Positions 32,710 through 42,334 of a DNA stretch of 64,000 nucleotides are shown here, piece after piece. Made by a program: the position numbers and the translations under genes. Position 1 is the stretch's first letter. The number at the start of each line of letters is the position of its first letter. Source of the DNA: Winogradskya humida (GTDB lineage Bacteria; Actinomycetota; Actinomycetes; Mycobacteriales; Micromonosporaceae); NCBI RefSeq assembly GCF_016862215.1, contig NZ_BOMN01000092.1, positions 1 to 64,000 on the forward strand, in the 5' to 3' direction. The notes beneath the pieces were generated by a model, which searched no databases, was not told the DNA's origin, and saw only the letters and a list, made by a program, of their open reading frames with translations.

Positions 32710-35700
32710 CTATAACGGACGGTCCTGGGCGGCGTAGCTGCGGACCCGGTTGCGGCCTGCGCCTTTGGCCTCGTAGAGGGCCGTGTCGGCGCGGGAGAGA
32801 AGCAGGCTCGGAGAAATGTCACCGTCGTGGGCGGCGACGCCGGCGCTGACGGTGACGACGCCGCCGAGGCCGCGTTCGTGCGGGATCCGCAGGGCCTCGA
32901 CCGCGGCGCGGACCCGTTCGGCGACGCGCAGGGCTTCGGCGGGCGGGGTGTCGGCGAGCAGGAGGGCGAATTCCTCGCCGCCGTAGCGGAACACCAGGTC
33001 GGAGTCGCGCACGTTCCCGGCGAGGGTGGCGGCGACCCGGGCCAGGCAGTCGTCGCCGGCGGGATGACCGTACGCGTCGTTGAAGAGTTTGAAGTGGTCG
33101 ACGTCGAGCAGGACGAGGGTGAACCGCGTTTCCCGGTCGAGCGCCCGGTCGAAGCCGCGGCGGTTGGCGACGCCGGTCAGCGCGTCGGTGGTGCTGAGCT
33201 GTTCCAGGCTGCGGTTGGCGGCCTCGAGTTCCGTGGTGCGCGCGGCGACCTTGGCCTCCAGCGACGCGTAGAGACGGGCGTTCTCGATCGAGATGACCAG
33301 CTGACCGGTGATCATCTTGACGGCGTCGAGGCGGTCCGCGGTGAACGCGGCGCTGCTGTGCGAGCGGGTCAGGATGAGGATCGCGTTCACCGCGCCGTGG
33401 TGCAGCGCGGGCACGGCCAGCAGCGAGCAGCGGTCGAGCCCGGCGAAGCACGGGTCGCGCAGGAACCGGTCGTCGCGGGTGACGTCGTCGACCAGGACCG
33501 GCTCGGCGGTGCGCTCGACGTAACGGAACACGCCGATCGGCAGCAGCCCCCGGTTCGCGGCCTCGACCACGCCGAGCGGGCGGCCGCCGGTGTGCTCCGA
33601 CGGGGGCACGTACCAGTCGCCGGTGTCCTGGTCGTGGATCGTCACGACGACGTCGGTGGCGCCGGTGAGACCGGCCAGCTGGTCGATGATGCTGTGGTGC
33701 AGCCGCTCCAGGTTGGTCTCGGAGCTGATCGCCTGGGACGCGCGCAGCAGGGCGAGGGTGTCGATCGTGTCGGCGCGCAGGGCGCTCGTGACCGTGGTGC
33801 CGCCCTGGCTGGTCGCGGTCCCGCGCAGGGCCGGGAACTCGTCGTCGAGCTGGGCGGTCCTGCCGGTCGCGCCCCAGGCCGCCCATGCCTGCCGGGCCTG
33901 GAGGAGGGTCCGCTGGGCCGCGTCGGGCAGGGCCTGGGTGAGCTGGAACCGGCCGAGACGCTCCGCGGCCAGGGCCTGGTGCCAGGGTCGCTGCTGCAGG
34001 GCGGCCAGCTTCCGGCATTGATCGTACGCCGTGAGCGCGGCCCGGAAATCGCCTCGCGCCCACGCGTACTCGGCATCCACCAGCGCGGCGAGATGAGCGA
34101 AGTTGCCCGGTGCGGTCGCCGCACAGGAGCGCAGATGGTCACGGCACCGCTCGATCTCGGCGTCGCCGTCCGGCTCCCCCGTGTCGCGGCGCTGCTCGGT
34201 CAGCGACAGAGCGCGCAGCAGGCGGATCAGGGCCGTTGCATAACCGGACACCGCGGCGCGCAGCCGGTAGGCCTCGGCTGCGTGAACGTGCAGCGCCTCG
34301 GTGTCCCCGGTGAGCGCGGCGGCCAACGCACGGTAGGTGTGATCGATGCCGGCGGCGAACGGACCGGCCTCACGGACCGGCAGCACCTCATCGCCCGGCG
34401 GCGTCTCCTCACGGGTGCCCAGGAGGGTGCGGAGCAGGTGATGGTGGGCGGCGACGACGGGCTGGATCTGGGTGTGGCCGTTGCGGGTGGTGAAGGCCTC
34501 CGTGGTGGCGATCTCCTCGGCGTACGTGTCGAGGGTGCGGCCGCATTCGAGTTGCGCGGCGAGCAGGGTGAGGGCGGCGTGCCCGGCCATCTGCGGGTCG
34601 TCGCCGCGCAGCAGCGCCGTGCGGGCCAGCGCGGCCTGCTCGATGCTGCGTTCCAGCGGGCCGGTCCAGGGCATGACGTGCAGCGACTGGCGGTGCCGCA
34701 GCATCGCGGTGAGCGGGTCGAACCCGCGCGCCGAGCAGAAGGCGAGCATGTGGTCGCCGACTGCCTGGCTCAGGGCGAGGTCGCCGAGCGCGGGTGTCAC
34801 CATCGGGCTGATCACGCCGAGCAGCGCGGCGAGCTCCGCGCACGGTCCCTCATGGACCCACATCCGCTGGCCCTGCAGGACGAACCACGCGACGAGCGCC
34901 TGTTCCTGCAGGAAGTACGCGGTCGGGCTGAGCCGGTTGAACAACCGTGCCGTCGCGAGGACCACGGGCCGGTCCGCCTCGGGCCGGGCCAGGTCCCGGC
35001 TGAGGTTCAGCTCCCCCGCCCACCGCGTCAGCTCCGCGACCCGGCCGGCCGGCACGGGCTCCGCGGGGTCCGGCGTGGTCTGGCCCAATCGGCGCAGGAG
35101 GGCGAGGCCGAGGTCGAGGGCGGCCCGGTGACGGTTGCGCTGGGTGAGGCTGCCGATCTGGATGCAGGCGGGGCCGGCGAGGTCGATCGGGTCGGTGATC
35201 GCATCCTCGATCGCCGCGTAGTCGGCATCGGCGGCGCCGAGCAGGCCGAGCGAGTAGCGGACGGCGTGGCGCCGGACCCGTACCTCCGTGAGGTCCTCGC
35301 CGTCGAGGAGGTCGGCGGCGGCGGTGAGGAAGCGGTTGGCGGTGGCGTGATTGCCCGCGGTGAGCGCGTGTTCGGCGGCGGTGCGGTAGTACGAGCGGAC
35401 GCGGTGTTGTTCGTCCACGGGCAGGTCCGCGCCCGCGGCCAGATACTGCTCGGCGGCCGGGACCGTGCAGGTGGCGTCCTGGGCGAGGCGGCGGGCGAGG
35501 GCGAGGCGGTGACCGGCGCGGCCGGGGATGTCGCCGGTGTCGAACGCGGCCTGGTGCACCCGGTCGTGCCGGAAACGGAGGAGCTGGCCGTGGTCGTCGA
35601 GGTCGGTGTGCTGCCAGAGGAGCAACCCGTCGTCGAGGGCCGGGCCGAGCTGCTGGACGAGCTCGGGAAGGGGCAGGTCCGCGGCTACGGCGAGCAGGCC

Positions 35701-37605
35701 GGCGGGGACGGCGCTGCCGAGGTAGGCCATCGTGTGCAGCAGCGAGCGCGTCGCCGGGGGCAGGTGGGCCAGCCGGTCCTGCAGCAGGTCGAGGACGTCG
35801 CCGCGCGCCACGTAGTCCCGGATGGCCGTCTCGTCCCAGGTCCAGCCGTCGTCGCCGAGGTGGAGCAGGTCGTCGCGGCGCAGCGCGTTGAGCAGTTCGA
35901 GGGTGTCGAAGGGGTTGCCCGCGGTGTGCCGGAGCAGGCAGGTGCCCAGGCGTTCGGCGGCGGCGGCCGGGAGCCGGAGCAGGTCGGCGAGCATCGTGGT
36001 GGTCCGGTCGGCGGGCAGGTTCTCCAGCGGGATCGTGGCCGGCATCACGCCGAGGCTCCGCCAGCGGGTGACCAGGGCGGTGAGGGGGTGGCCGGTGTCG
36101 GCCCAGTCCGCCCGGAACGCTCCGATGATCATGAGTCCGGGCAGGTCGGGCTCGGTGATCAGGGCGTCGAGCAGGGTCAGGGAGACCGGGTCGGCCCAGT
36201 GCAGGTCGTCGATGACGAGGACGACGGGGCGCTGGGCGGAGGCGATCGCCCGGGTCAGCTCCACGAGGGCGCGGGGCAACCTGGAGCCCGTACCCACCTC
36301 GGTGGTGGTGTCGGTGTCTCCCAGAAGGGGCGCGAACGGGGGCAGGGCGGCGGCGACCAGGCCGGCGTGGGGGCCGAGCGCGTCCCGCAGGCGGTGCTGG
36401 ACGCCGAGGAGCACGTCGGGGGGTTCGGCGAGCAGCAGCGGGGCGAGACCGCCGAGGGCCTGCTGGACGGGGCCCGTGGTGGCGGCCTCCTGGTACTGCG
36501 AGGCCTTGCCGGAGACGAACCAGCCGCCGCGGGCGGTGAGCGGGCGGCGCAGCTCGTTGATCAGCGCGGTCTTGCCGACGCCGGGTACGCCGGTGATCAG
36601 CAGTCCCCGCCGGTTGCCGAGCATGGCCCGGGTGAAGGCGGCGTGCAGCGCCGTGATCTCACGGTCACGCCCGATGAGTCGGGCCGGGGCGCTCAGCGGG
36701 AACGGGAAGTCCCAGCGGCCGAGCTCGAAGGTCTCCCGGGGCCGGTCGGCGGCGCGGTTCAGGTCGCGCAGCAGGCCCTGGGCGCTCTGGTAGCGCTCGT
36801 CGGGTTCCTTGCTGAGCAGGCGCGTCACGATCTGCGAAAGGGCGGGCGGGCAGCCGGGCAGCAGGGTGGTGAGCGGTTCGGGGGTGCTCAGCAGGATGTC
36901 ACGGATCAGTCGCAGGTCGTCGCCGGGCAGGAACGGCGGGGCCCCGGCAACCATCTCGTGCAGGGTGGCGCCCAGGGCGTACAGGTCGGTGCGGTGGTCG
37001 ATGGGCCGGCCGGTGCGGCCGGTCTGCTCGGGTGACAGGTACGCGAGGGTGCCCACGATGTCACGATGGTGCACGAAGCCGGAGTCGTCGTCGGCGAGGC
37101 TGGTCGCGGCGCCGAAGTCGATCAGGATCGGGTGCCGGTCGGGGCCGGTGAGCAGGACGTTGGCGGGGTTGATGTCGAGGTGCACGACGCCGCGGGTGTG
37201 CATCGCCGCGATCGTCGCGGCGAGGTCCCGGGCGATGGTGAGCACCTGGGCGGGGCTGAGCTTGCCGTCGCGCAGCACGGCCTCCACCCGTTCGCCGCGG
37301 ATGTCGTGCAGGACGACGGTGTCGGCGACGGTGATACCGGCGAGGCCGCCGATCCCGGGGATGCCGCGGAGCCGCTCGAGGATCATGTTCTCGTGGCGGG
37401 CGCGGGCCAGGGCCCCGGCGCCGAGCGGTTCCTTGAGCAGCACGGTCCCGGCGTCGCCGGGCAGCCAGACGCGACGCAGCCGGGAGCGGCCGCTCACCCG
37501 GAGCAGCTCATCCCGGCCGCCGGCCACTGGTCCCGGCAGCTCGTCGCCGCCGCGCGGCTCGTCACGGCCGCCGGCCGCTGGGCCGGGCGCCGTTGCCACG
37601 GTCAT
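32710..37605 (-). CDS. Multidomain sensor: Ser/Thr kinase-like, AAA ATPase, helical repeats, GAF and GGDEF
   Basis: 1631 residues. The kinase-like domain (about 45-300) keeps the catalytic Asp in HLDINPANVLL (near 140) and IDFGAA (near 160) but has a degenerate glycine loop, as in the large HKDINPSN-type kinases. An AAA module follows with Walker A GVPGVGKTAL (near 340) and Walker B VVLVIDDLHWAD. A long helical region leads to a GAF domain (about 1298-1450) and a C-terminal GGDEF with an intact GGEEF (near 1540), so c-di-GMP synthesis is likely. No membrane helix is seen. GGAGGA site before the ATG. It sits between the HEAT-repeat gene and the exporter/synthase genes on the same strand, hinting at signal-dependent control of the locus. 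Confidence 0.9.
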   Translation of the reverse strand: MTVATAPGPAAGGRDEPRGGDELPGPVAGGRDELLRVSGRSRLRRVWLPGDAGTVLLKEPLGAGALARARHENMILERLRGIPGIGGLAGITVADTVVLHDIRGERVEAVLRDGKLSPAQVLTIARDLAATIAAMHTRGVVHLDINPANVLLTGPDRHPILIDFGAATSLADDDSGFVHHRDIVGTLAYLSPEQTGRTGRPIDHRTDLYALGATLHEMVAGAPPFLPGDDLRLIRDILLSTPEPLTTLLPGCPPALSQIVTRLLSKEPDERYQSAQGLLRDLNRAADRPRETFELGRWDFPFPLSAPARLIGRDREITALHAAFTRAMLGNRRGLLITGVPGVGKTALINELRRPLTARGGWFVSGKASQYQEAATTGPVQQALGGLAPLLLAEPPDVLLGVQHRLRDALGPHAGLVAAALPPFAPLLGDTDTTTEVGTGSRLPRALVELTRAIASAQRPVVLVIDDLHWADPVSLTLLDALITEPDLPGLMIIGAFRADWADTGHPLTALVTRWRSLGVMPATIPLENLPADRTTTMLADLLRLPAAAAERLGTCLLRHTAGNPFDTLELLNALRRDDLLHLGDDGWTWDETAIRDYVARGDVLDLLQDRLAHLPPATRSLLHTMAYLGSAVPAGLLAVAADLPLPELVQQLGPALDDGLLLWQHTDLDDHGQLLRFRHDRVHQAAFDTGDIPGRAGHRLALARRLAQDATCTVPAAEQYLAAGADLPVDEQHRVRSYYRTAAEHALTAGNHATANRFLTAAADLLDGEDLTEVRVRRHAVRYSLGLLGAADADYAAIEDAITDPIDLAGPACIQIGSLTQRNRHRAALDLGLALLRRLGQTTPDPAEPVPAGRVAELTRWAGELNLSRDLARPEADRPVVLATARLFNRLSPTAYFLQEQALVAWFVLQGQRMWVHEGPCAELAALLGVISPMVTPALGDLALSQAVGDHMLAFCSARGFDPLTAMLRHRQSLHVMPWTGPLERSIEQAALARTALLRGDDPQMAGHAALTLLAAQLECGRTLDTYAEEIATTEAFTTRNGHTQIQPVVAAHHHLLRTLLGTREETPPGDEVLPVREAGPFAAGIDHTYRALAAALTGDTEALHVHAAEAYRLRAAVSGYATALIRLLRALSLTEQRRDTGEPDGDAEIERCRDHLRSCAATAPGNFAHLAALVDAEYAWARGDFRAALTAYDQCRKLAALQQRPWHQALAAERLGRFQLTQALPDAAQRTLLQARQAWAAWGATGRTAQLDDEFPALRGTATSQGGTTVTSALRADTIDTLALLRASQAISSETNLERLHHSIIDQLAGLTGATDVVVTIHDQDTGDWYVPPSEHTGGRPLGVVEAANRGLLPIGVFRYVERTAEPVLVDDVTRDDRFLRDPCFAGLDRCSLLAVPALHHGAVNAILILTRSHSSAAFTADRLDAVKMITGQLVISIENARLYASLEAKVAARTTELEAANRSLEQLSTTDALTGVANRRGFDRALDRETRFTLVLLDVDHFKLFNDAYGHPAGDDCLARVAATLAGNVRDSDLVFRYGGEEFALLLADTPPAEALRVAERVRAAVEALRIPHERGLGGVVTVSAGVAAHDGDISPSLLLSRADTALYEAKGAGRNRVRSYAAQDRPL

Positions 37606-37673
37606 GCGTTCCTCCGCCCCGTCGCCTACCAGCCACGATGCCGCAGCGTGGCCCGGCGCGGGACGAGAAGGAG

Positions 37674-38564
37674 TTATCGGGTGGTTTTACCCGGGAAGCG
37701 CTTGCCGGCCTGCTTACGCCCGCCGACCCGGGCGGTGGACTCCGGGGCGCGGGTGGTTGCCGGGGGCTGGGCGGGGGCCGGGGCCAGGGCCGGGGCGGCC
37801 GCCGGGTCGTAGCGGCGGGCGTCCTCGGCCACGTTCTCGTCGGGGTCGTTGGTCAGCGCCTCGCGGATGTGGGCCGGGGTGCGGTCGGAGGTGGCCAGCG
37901 AGCGGCGCACCTCGACCGAGCGGTCGGTCAGCAGGGTCTGCAGGTCGGCCTCGTCGAGCTCCAGCGCGCGGACCAGCGCGGCGCGGACGTCGGGCGAGAA
38001 GTCGCCGGCCAGGGTGTGCCGCTGCTCGGCGGTGGTCCGTGGGTTGACGGCGACACCCTTGCGCACCCGCACGGTCTTGTCCTGCAGCAGGGTCGCGATG
38101 ATCGTGGGATCCTGGGTGTGGGCGCCGAGGCGCTCGCGGACCTCGGGTGAGACATCTTTGACCAGGATGGCCGCGATGTCGGACTCCAGCTCGGGCCGCT
38201 CGGCGAGCAGGCCGCGCAGCTCCTTGTCGTCCGCCTTGACCATGGTGTTGCGCAGGCGGTTGTCGCAGGCCGGGTTGGTCGCGACGGCCCAGCGCACCCA
38301 CCGGTCGTTGTCGCCGAGCAGCCGCAGCAGGTTGTGCTGGGAGGCGGAGGGGTTCCTCGCGACCTTTTCCCGGACATTGCGGTCACGGTCGCGGGCCAGC
38401 GGGCGCAGCGCCTCGGCCGGGGCGTCGGGGCGGGCCGCGACGGCCGCCCGCACCAGGGCGGACGGGTCGGAGGCCAGCTCGTAGAGCACCGAGGGGGCGG
38501 TCTTGCGGTCCTGTGCGAGGGAGACCCGCGTATCGATGTCGCCGTTCACGCGTTCGTTTCCCAT
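37674..38564 (-). CDS. HEAT/LRV-type repeat protein
   Basis: 296 residues. The body is a series of about nine helical repeats of 24-26 residues with the recurring pattern P-xxx-R-xx-VA-x-NP or D-x-xVR-xx-LA (for example NVREKVARNPSAS, WVRWAVATNPAC, VRVRKGVAVNPRT), typical of leucine-rich variant/HEAT solenoids used for protein binding. The C-terminus is Pro/Ala-rich then basic and probably disordered. No signal peptide. The gene ends 68 bp before the kinase/GGDEF gene and may be its partner. Function otherwise unknown. Confidence 0.8.
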   Translation of the reverse strand: MGNERVNGDIDTRVSLAQDRKTAPSVLYELASDPSALVRAAVAARPDAPAEALRPLARDRDRNVREKVARNPSASQHNLLRLLGDNDRWVRWAVATNPACDNRLRNTMVKADDKELRGLLAERPELESDIAAILVKDVSPEVRERLGAHTQDPTIIATLLQDKTVRVRKGVAVNPRTTAEQRHTLAGDFSPDVRAALVRALELDEADLQTLLTDRSVEVRRSLATSDRTPAHIREALTNDPDENVAEDARRYDPAAAPALAPAPAQPPATTRAPESTARVGGRKQAGKRFPGKTTR

Positions 38565-38705
38565 CCGGCCATTCTCTCACGATGCGGATCGCCGCCCGCC
38601 GGGCCGCTGGCGGTCCACCGTGGATCCGCCCACCGCAGCAGCTCTCCGGAGGTGAGCAGGCTGCCGGGACCGCCTCGGAGCCTGCCGTTGTGGCACGATG
38701 CCGCA

Positions 38706-40043
38706 GTGTCGATTTCTCGCCGTGCGGCGCTGACCACCGGCCTGACCACGGTCGCGGCCACCCTCGCCGGGTGCGGTTCGTCCGAGAAAGCGCCGATGTG
38801 GGCCGAGCCGTCGGCCCCGTCGGGTGCGGCTCCGGCCGAGGTGGCGGCGGCGGTCAAGCCGGTGCGGCCCGGGGCGACGACGGCCGCTCCCCCGGGGCAT
38901 GTGGCGATTGCGCCGGCCTATGCGGGGCGCGTGCGGACGGCGATGACGAAATACCTCAAACCGACTGCCGACAATCCCAGGCATCCTGGGTACGCGGGAG
39001 CCGTCGCACTCGTCGTGGTCGACGGTAGAACGACGCTGCACACCGCGGTCGGTAACGCTCTCCGGTATAAAGCGGGTCCCGTGGAACTGGCGGCGGCCAA
39101 GCGCGTCGCGATGCGTACCGACTCCATTTTTGATCTGGCCTCGATCACCAAGGTCTACACCGCGCTGCTCGTTCTGCAGCTCGTCGACAAGGGCAAGGTC
39201 GATCTGCAGGCGCCGATCCAGCAATACCTTCCGGAATTCGCGGGTACGGGCAAAGCGGCGATCACCGTCGCGCAGTTGCTGGCGCACACGTCGGCGCTGC
39301 CCGTGGGCGCCAAGGTCACCGGGATGAGCGACAACGCCGCCCGGTGGAATTCCGTCATGAGCACGGCTCTGGTGAAGGGGGGCGTGCCCGGGGACACGTT
39401 CCGTTATTCCAGTGTCGGGCTGATGGTGCTGGGGCGGCTCGTCGAGAAGCTCACCGGGAAGAGCCTGGACAGGGCGCTCAAGGACAACCTCGTCACGCCG
39501 CTGGGGCTGAAGGACACCGGGTTTCTGCCGCTGGAATGGGTCGGCGACAAACAGCGGTTGGTGGCCACGGATGCGCGTACCTCACGGGGTCTGCTGCGGG
39601 GGACCGTGCATGATGATGTCGCGAATGTTCTCGGTGGGGTCGCCGGGCATGCGGGGGTTTTCGCCACCGCGAAGGATGTCGCGGTCATCGGGCAGCTCAT
39701 GCTCAACGGCGGCACCTACAACGGCAAGCGCGTGCTGTCCGCCGAGGTGCTCAGGAAAGCGCTGACGAACGTCAACAAAGGCAAGAAGGCCATCGACGCG
39801 GAGCGCCCGAAGCGTACCGCCGATCATGGGCTCGGCGTCGAGATGAATCAGACCTGGTTCATGGGCAGGCTCGCGAGTGCCACCAGTTTCGGTCACACCG
39901 GATTCACGGGGACGAGCCTGCTCGTCGTACCCGCGAAGAAAATGGTTGTTGTCTTCCTGACCAACCGGGCCCACCCGAACTGGAGCTGGTCCGACCCGGA
40001 CACCCACCGCGTGGCCGTGCACAACGCCATCGCCATCGCTTGA
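38706..40043 (+). CDS. Tat-exported lipoprotein, serine beta-lactamase-like hydrolase (class C/EstB type)
   Basis: About 445 residues. The N-terminus combines a twin-arginine motif (SRRAAL) with a lipobox (LAGC), so it is probably folded in the cytoplasm, exported by Tat and lipid-anchored. The serine penicillin-recognising fold is marked by SITK (near residue 146), YSS (near 234) and HTG (near 397) in place of KTG. Such proteins include esterases, D-aminopeptidases and DD-peptidase-like enzymes; true beta-lactamase activity is less likely given the HTG. The GTG at 38706 places the signal at the extreme N-terminus. Divergent from the HEAT-repeat gene. Confidence 0.87.
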   Translation: MSISRRAALTTGLTTVAATLAGCGSSEKAPMWAEPSAPSGAAPAEVAAAVKPVRPGATTAAPPGHVAIAPAYAGRVRTAMTKYLKPTADNPRHPGYAGAVALVVVDGRTTLHTAVGNALRYKAGPVELAAAKRVAMRTDSIFDLASITKVYTALLVLQLVDKGKVDLQAPIQQYLPEFAGTGKAAITVAQLLAHTSALPVGAKVTGMSDNAARWNSVMSTALVKGGVPGDTFRYSSVGLMVLGRLVEKLTGKSLDRALKDNLVTPLGLKDTGFLPLEWVGDKQRLVATDARTSRGLLRGTVHDDVANVLGGVAGHAGVFATAKDVAVIGQLMLNGGTYNGKRVLSAEVLRKALTNVNKGKKAIDAERPKRTADHGLGVEMNQTWFMGRLASATSFGHTGFTGTSLLVVPAKKMVVVFLTNRAHPNWSWSDPDTHRVAVHNAIAIA

Positions 40044-40070
40044 GCCCGGCGCGGCGAGCCGCGCCGGGCT
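40043..40070. terminator. Bidirectional hairpin terminator
   Basis: A perfect 12-bp stem (AGCCCGGCGCGG with CCGCGCCGGGCT) and a CGAG tetraloop between the convergent serine hydrolase and DHA2 pump genes, beginning at the stop codon of the hydrolase. Confidence 0.8.
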
Positions 40071-40077
40071 GAGGGAG

Positions 40078-41565
40078 TCAGCGGACGCCGGAGACCTCGG
40101 CGAACTCGCCGGCGTAGGCCTGGGCCTGCTCCTCCGCGGCCTTCGGGTCGGGGCGGCGGTCGCGGTTGCCGGTGATGATGCCGATGGTGCCGATCACCGC
40201 GATGGCCGCGAAGGCCGCGGCACCGAGGATCATGATGATCCGGTAGGTGGCCTCCTTGGGGAAGCCGGTGAGCGGGTTGATGGTGCTCTCGAGGAGGGCA
40301 ACGATCAGCGCGCTGCTGATGGCGCTGCCGACCGAGCGGGCGATCGAGTTGACGCTGTTGGCGACGCCGGTGTCGGCCGGGTCGACGGCGGCGACCAGCA
40401 GGGCGGGCAGGGTGGCGAAGCCGAACGAGACGGCGAGCTGGGCGAACGTGCCGAAGACGATGAACTCCCAGGGCTCGTCGTGCCAGCCGACCATGCCGAG
40501 GAAGCCGACCAGGCCGAGGCCCGCGCCGACGAGCAGGGCCTGGTTGCCGCCGGCGCGCTGCACGAAGCGGCCGATGAGCGGGGCGAGGACGACGCCGAGC
40601 ACGCCGCCGGGCAGCATGTAGATCGCGCTGGCGGAGAGGACCGAGGCGCCGAAGCCGTACCCGGCGAGTTTGTCGGGGGTCTCGGCGAAGTTGGTGATCG
40701 TCAGGAACGCGCAGAACATGCCGAAGCCGACGAACAGGCCGCCGAGGTTGGGCAGCATCACGGCGCGGCGGGCCAGCAGCGACGGCTTGGCGAGGGGCTG
40801 CTTGATGCGGCGCTCGGCGAGGATCCAGCCGACGAGGACCACGGCCGAGGCGATGAAGCAGCCGATGGTCTGCGGCGAGCCCCAGCCCCAGTCGGCGCCC
40901 TGCGAGATCGGGAGCAGCAGCAGGACGAGGCCGACGCCGAGGATGCCCGCGCCGAGCCAGTCGACGGAGGTGGAGGCCTGCTTGTCGCGGACGTGGTGGG
41001 GCAGGGCGAACCAGCACAGGATCAGCGCGAGCACGGTGATGACCAGGCCGAGCCAGAACGGGCGGTGGTAGTCGCCGCCGCCGCGGGTGAGCAGGCCGGT
41101 GCCGAGCAGGCCGATCACGCCGCCACCACCGAGGGTGGCGCTGACGACCGCCATGCTCATGGTCAGGCGCGCCGGGGGCATCTGCTCACGGAGCACGCTC
41201 ATCGCGAGCGGGAACAACCCGTAGGACGAGCCCTGCAGCACCCGGGCCACGATCAGCAGTGGCAGCGACGTCGTGGTCAGGGCGATCAAGGTCCCGATGA
41301 GTACGGTGACCAGGATCGCGATCATCACGGGGCGCTTGCCGTAGACGTCGCCGAGCCGGCCGAGCAGCGGGGTGAGCACCGCGGCGGCGAGCAGGTTCGC
41401 GGTCAGCGCCCAGCCCACGGCCGACAGGCTGGTGTCGAGCTGCTGGGCGATCATCGACAGCACCGGGACCACGAGGGTCTGCAGGATCGACACGTTGGCG
41501 ACCGCCACGGCCAGAGCGAGCGTGAGCAGCCCCGTCCGTTTCGTAGCGGGCATGGAACTGGTCAT
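40078..41565 (-). CDS. DHA2-family (EmrB/QacA-like, 14-TM) MFS efflux transporter
   Basis: About 495 residues. An extended major facilitator pump of the drug:H+ antiporter-2 type, with GRLGDVYGKRPVMI (motif A), RVLQGSSYGLFPLAMSVLREQMP (motif B/C region) and roughly 14 hydrophobic segments. Substrates are unknown; relatives export antibiotics, dyes and lipids. The ATG at 41565 has an AGGAG site. It is divergent from a TetR/EthR-like repressor gene with a perfect palindrome between them, the classical arrangement for ligand-inducible efflux. Confidence 0.92.
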   Translation of the reverse strand: MTSSMPATKRTGLLTLALAVAVANVSILQTLVVPVLSMIAQQLDTSLSAVGWALTANLLAAAVLTPLLGRLGDVYGKRPVMIAILVTVLIGTLIALTTTSLPLLIVARVLQGSSYGLFPLAMSVLREQMPPARLTMSMAVVSATLGGGGVIGLLGTGLLTRGGGDYHRPFWLGLVITVLALILCWFALPHHVRDKQASTSVDWLGAGILGVGLVLLLLPISQGADWGWGSPQTIGCFIASAVVLVGWILAERRIKQPLAKPSLLARRAVMLPNLGGLFVGFGMFCAFLTITNFAETPDKLAGYGFGASVLSASAIYMLPGGVLGVVLAPLIGRFVQRAGGNQALLVGAGLGLVGFLGMVGWHDEPWEFIVFGTFAQLAVSFGFATLPALLVAAVDPADTGVANSVNSIARSVGSAISSALIVALLESTINPLTGFPKEATYRIIMILGAAAFAAIAVIGTIGIITGNRDRRPDPKAAEEQAQAYAGEFAEVSGVR

Positions 41566-41594
41566 GCGGACTCCTGCGACCTCGGCAACGTCAT

Positions 41595-41615
41595 TAATCA
41601 ACAGCGTGTTGATTA
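41595..41615. promoter_or_regulatory. TetR-type operator between the repressor and efflux genes
   Basis: A perfect 21-bp palindrome, TAATCAACA-GCG-TGTTGATTA, 30 bp upstream of the pump ATG and 51 bp upstream of the repressor ATG. Its position and AT-rich arms suit a TetR dimer controlling both genes. Confidence 0.8.
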
Positions 41616-41666
41616 TTACGAGCACCACGTTGACTGCGCGGTGATCAAGCCGACTAACCTGGGGTG

Positions 41667-42323
41667 ATGTCCGACACGAGCACCGGTCGCCGCCGCGGTC
41701 CCCGCAAGGGAGACGCCCGCGAAGCGGACATCCTGCGCACCTTCGAGGCCCTGATCGCCGAGCGGACCCTCGCCTCGATCAGCATCGACGAGCTGGCGCA
41801 CGGTGCGGGCCTGTCCCGGCCGACGTTCTACTTCTACTTCAAGAGCAAGGACGCCGTCCTCGCCGCGCTGCTGCACGAGATCGAGACACAGGTCAGCGCC
41901 GCGCAGGCCGACTGGTACAGGGGCAGTGGCATCGGCGACACCGAGGCGTCGCTGCGGCAGAACATGGGCTACATCGTCGACCTCTGGAAGGCCCGCGGCC
42001 CGCTGCTGCGCCTGATCCACTTCGCCACGGACGTCCCGGCCGAGGTCCTCGCATACCGCAAGCGCTACCAGGAACGCCTGACCCGGCTCAACACCGAACG
42101 GATCGAACGCGAACGCGCCGCCGGGCTCGCCCCCGCCGGACCACCGTCGTCGGCCGCGCTCGCCACCGCGATGATCCAGCTGCGGACCGTGCTGCTCTGC
42201 GACGCCTTCGCCTCCCAGGACGACAGCTCCCCGGTCACGGATCCCGGCCAGCTCATCGAGGACCTGGTCGCCGCCCAGCTCCGACTGCTCTACGGCCGGC
42301 TTCCGGCCCGCACACCGGCCTGA
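41667..42323 (+). CDS. TetR-family repressor, EthR-like
   Basis: About 218 residues. The N-terminal HTH (SIDELAHGAGLSRPTFYFYFKSKDAVL) is nearly the signature of mycobacterial EthR, and the helical ligand-binding domain follows EthR spacing (MGYIVDLWKARGPLLRLIHFA, TATERIERERAAG-like helix). EthR represses the monooxygenase EthA; here the divergent partner is a DHA2 pump, so it probably senses a pump substrate. The ATG at 41667 is preferred to an adjacent GTG. Confidence 0.88.
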   Translation: MSDTSTGRRRGPRKGDAREADILRTFEALIAERTLASISIDELAHGAGLSRPTFYFYFKSKDAVLAALLHEIETQVSAAQADWYRGSGIGDTEASLRQNMGYIVDLWKARGPLLRLIHFATDVPAEVLAYRKRYQERLTRLNTERIERERAAGLAPAGPPSSAALATAMIQLRTVLLCDAFASQDDSSPVTDPGQLIEDLVAAQLRLLYGRLPARTPA

Positions 42324-42334
42324 TCCGGCCGGGG

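Noticed and set aside
32827..37035. A 1402-residue open frame on the plus strand opposite the kinase/GGDEF gene
   Set aside because: It is an antisense shadow typical of high-GC coding DNA: low-complexity Gly/Arg/Val/Glu composition, no domains, no ribosome site, while the minus strand has well-defined kinase, AAA, GAF and GGDEF motifs.
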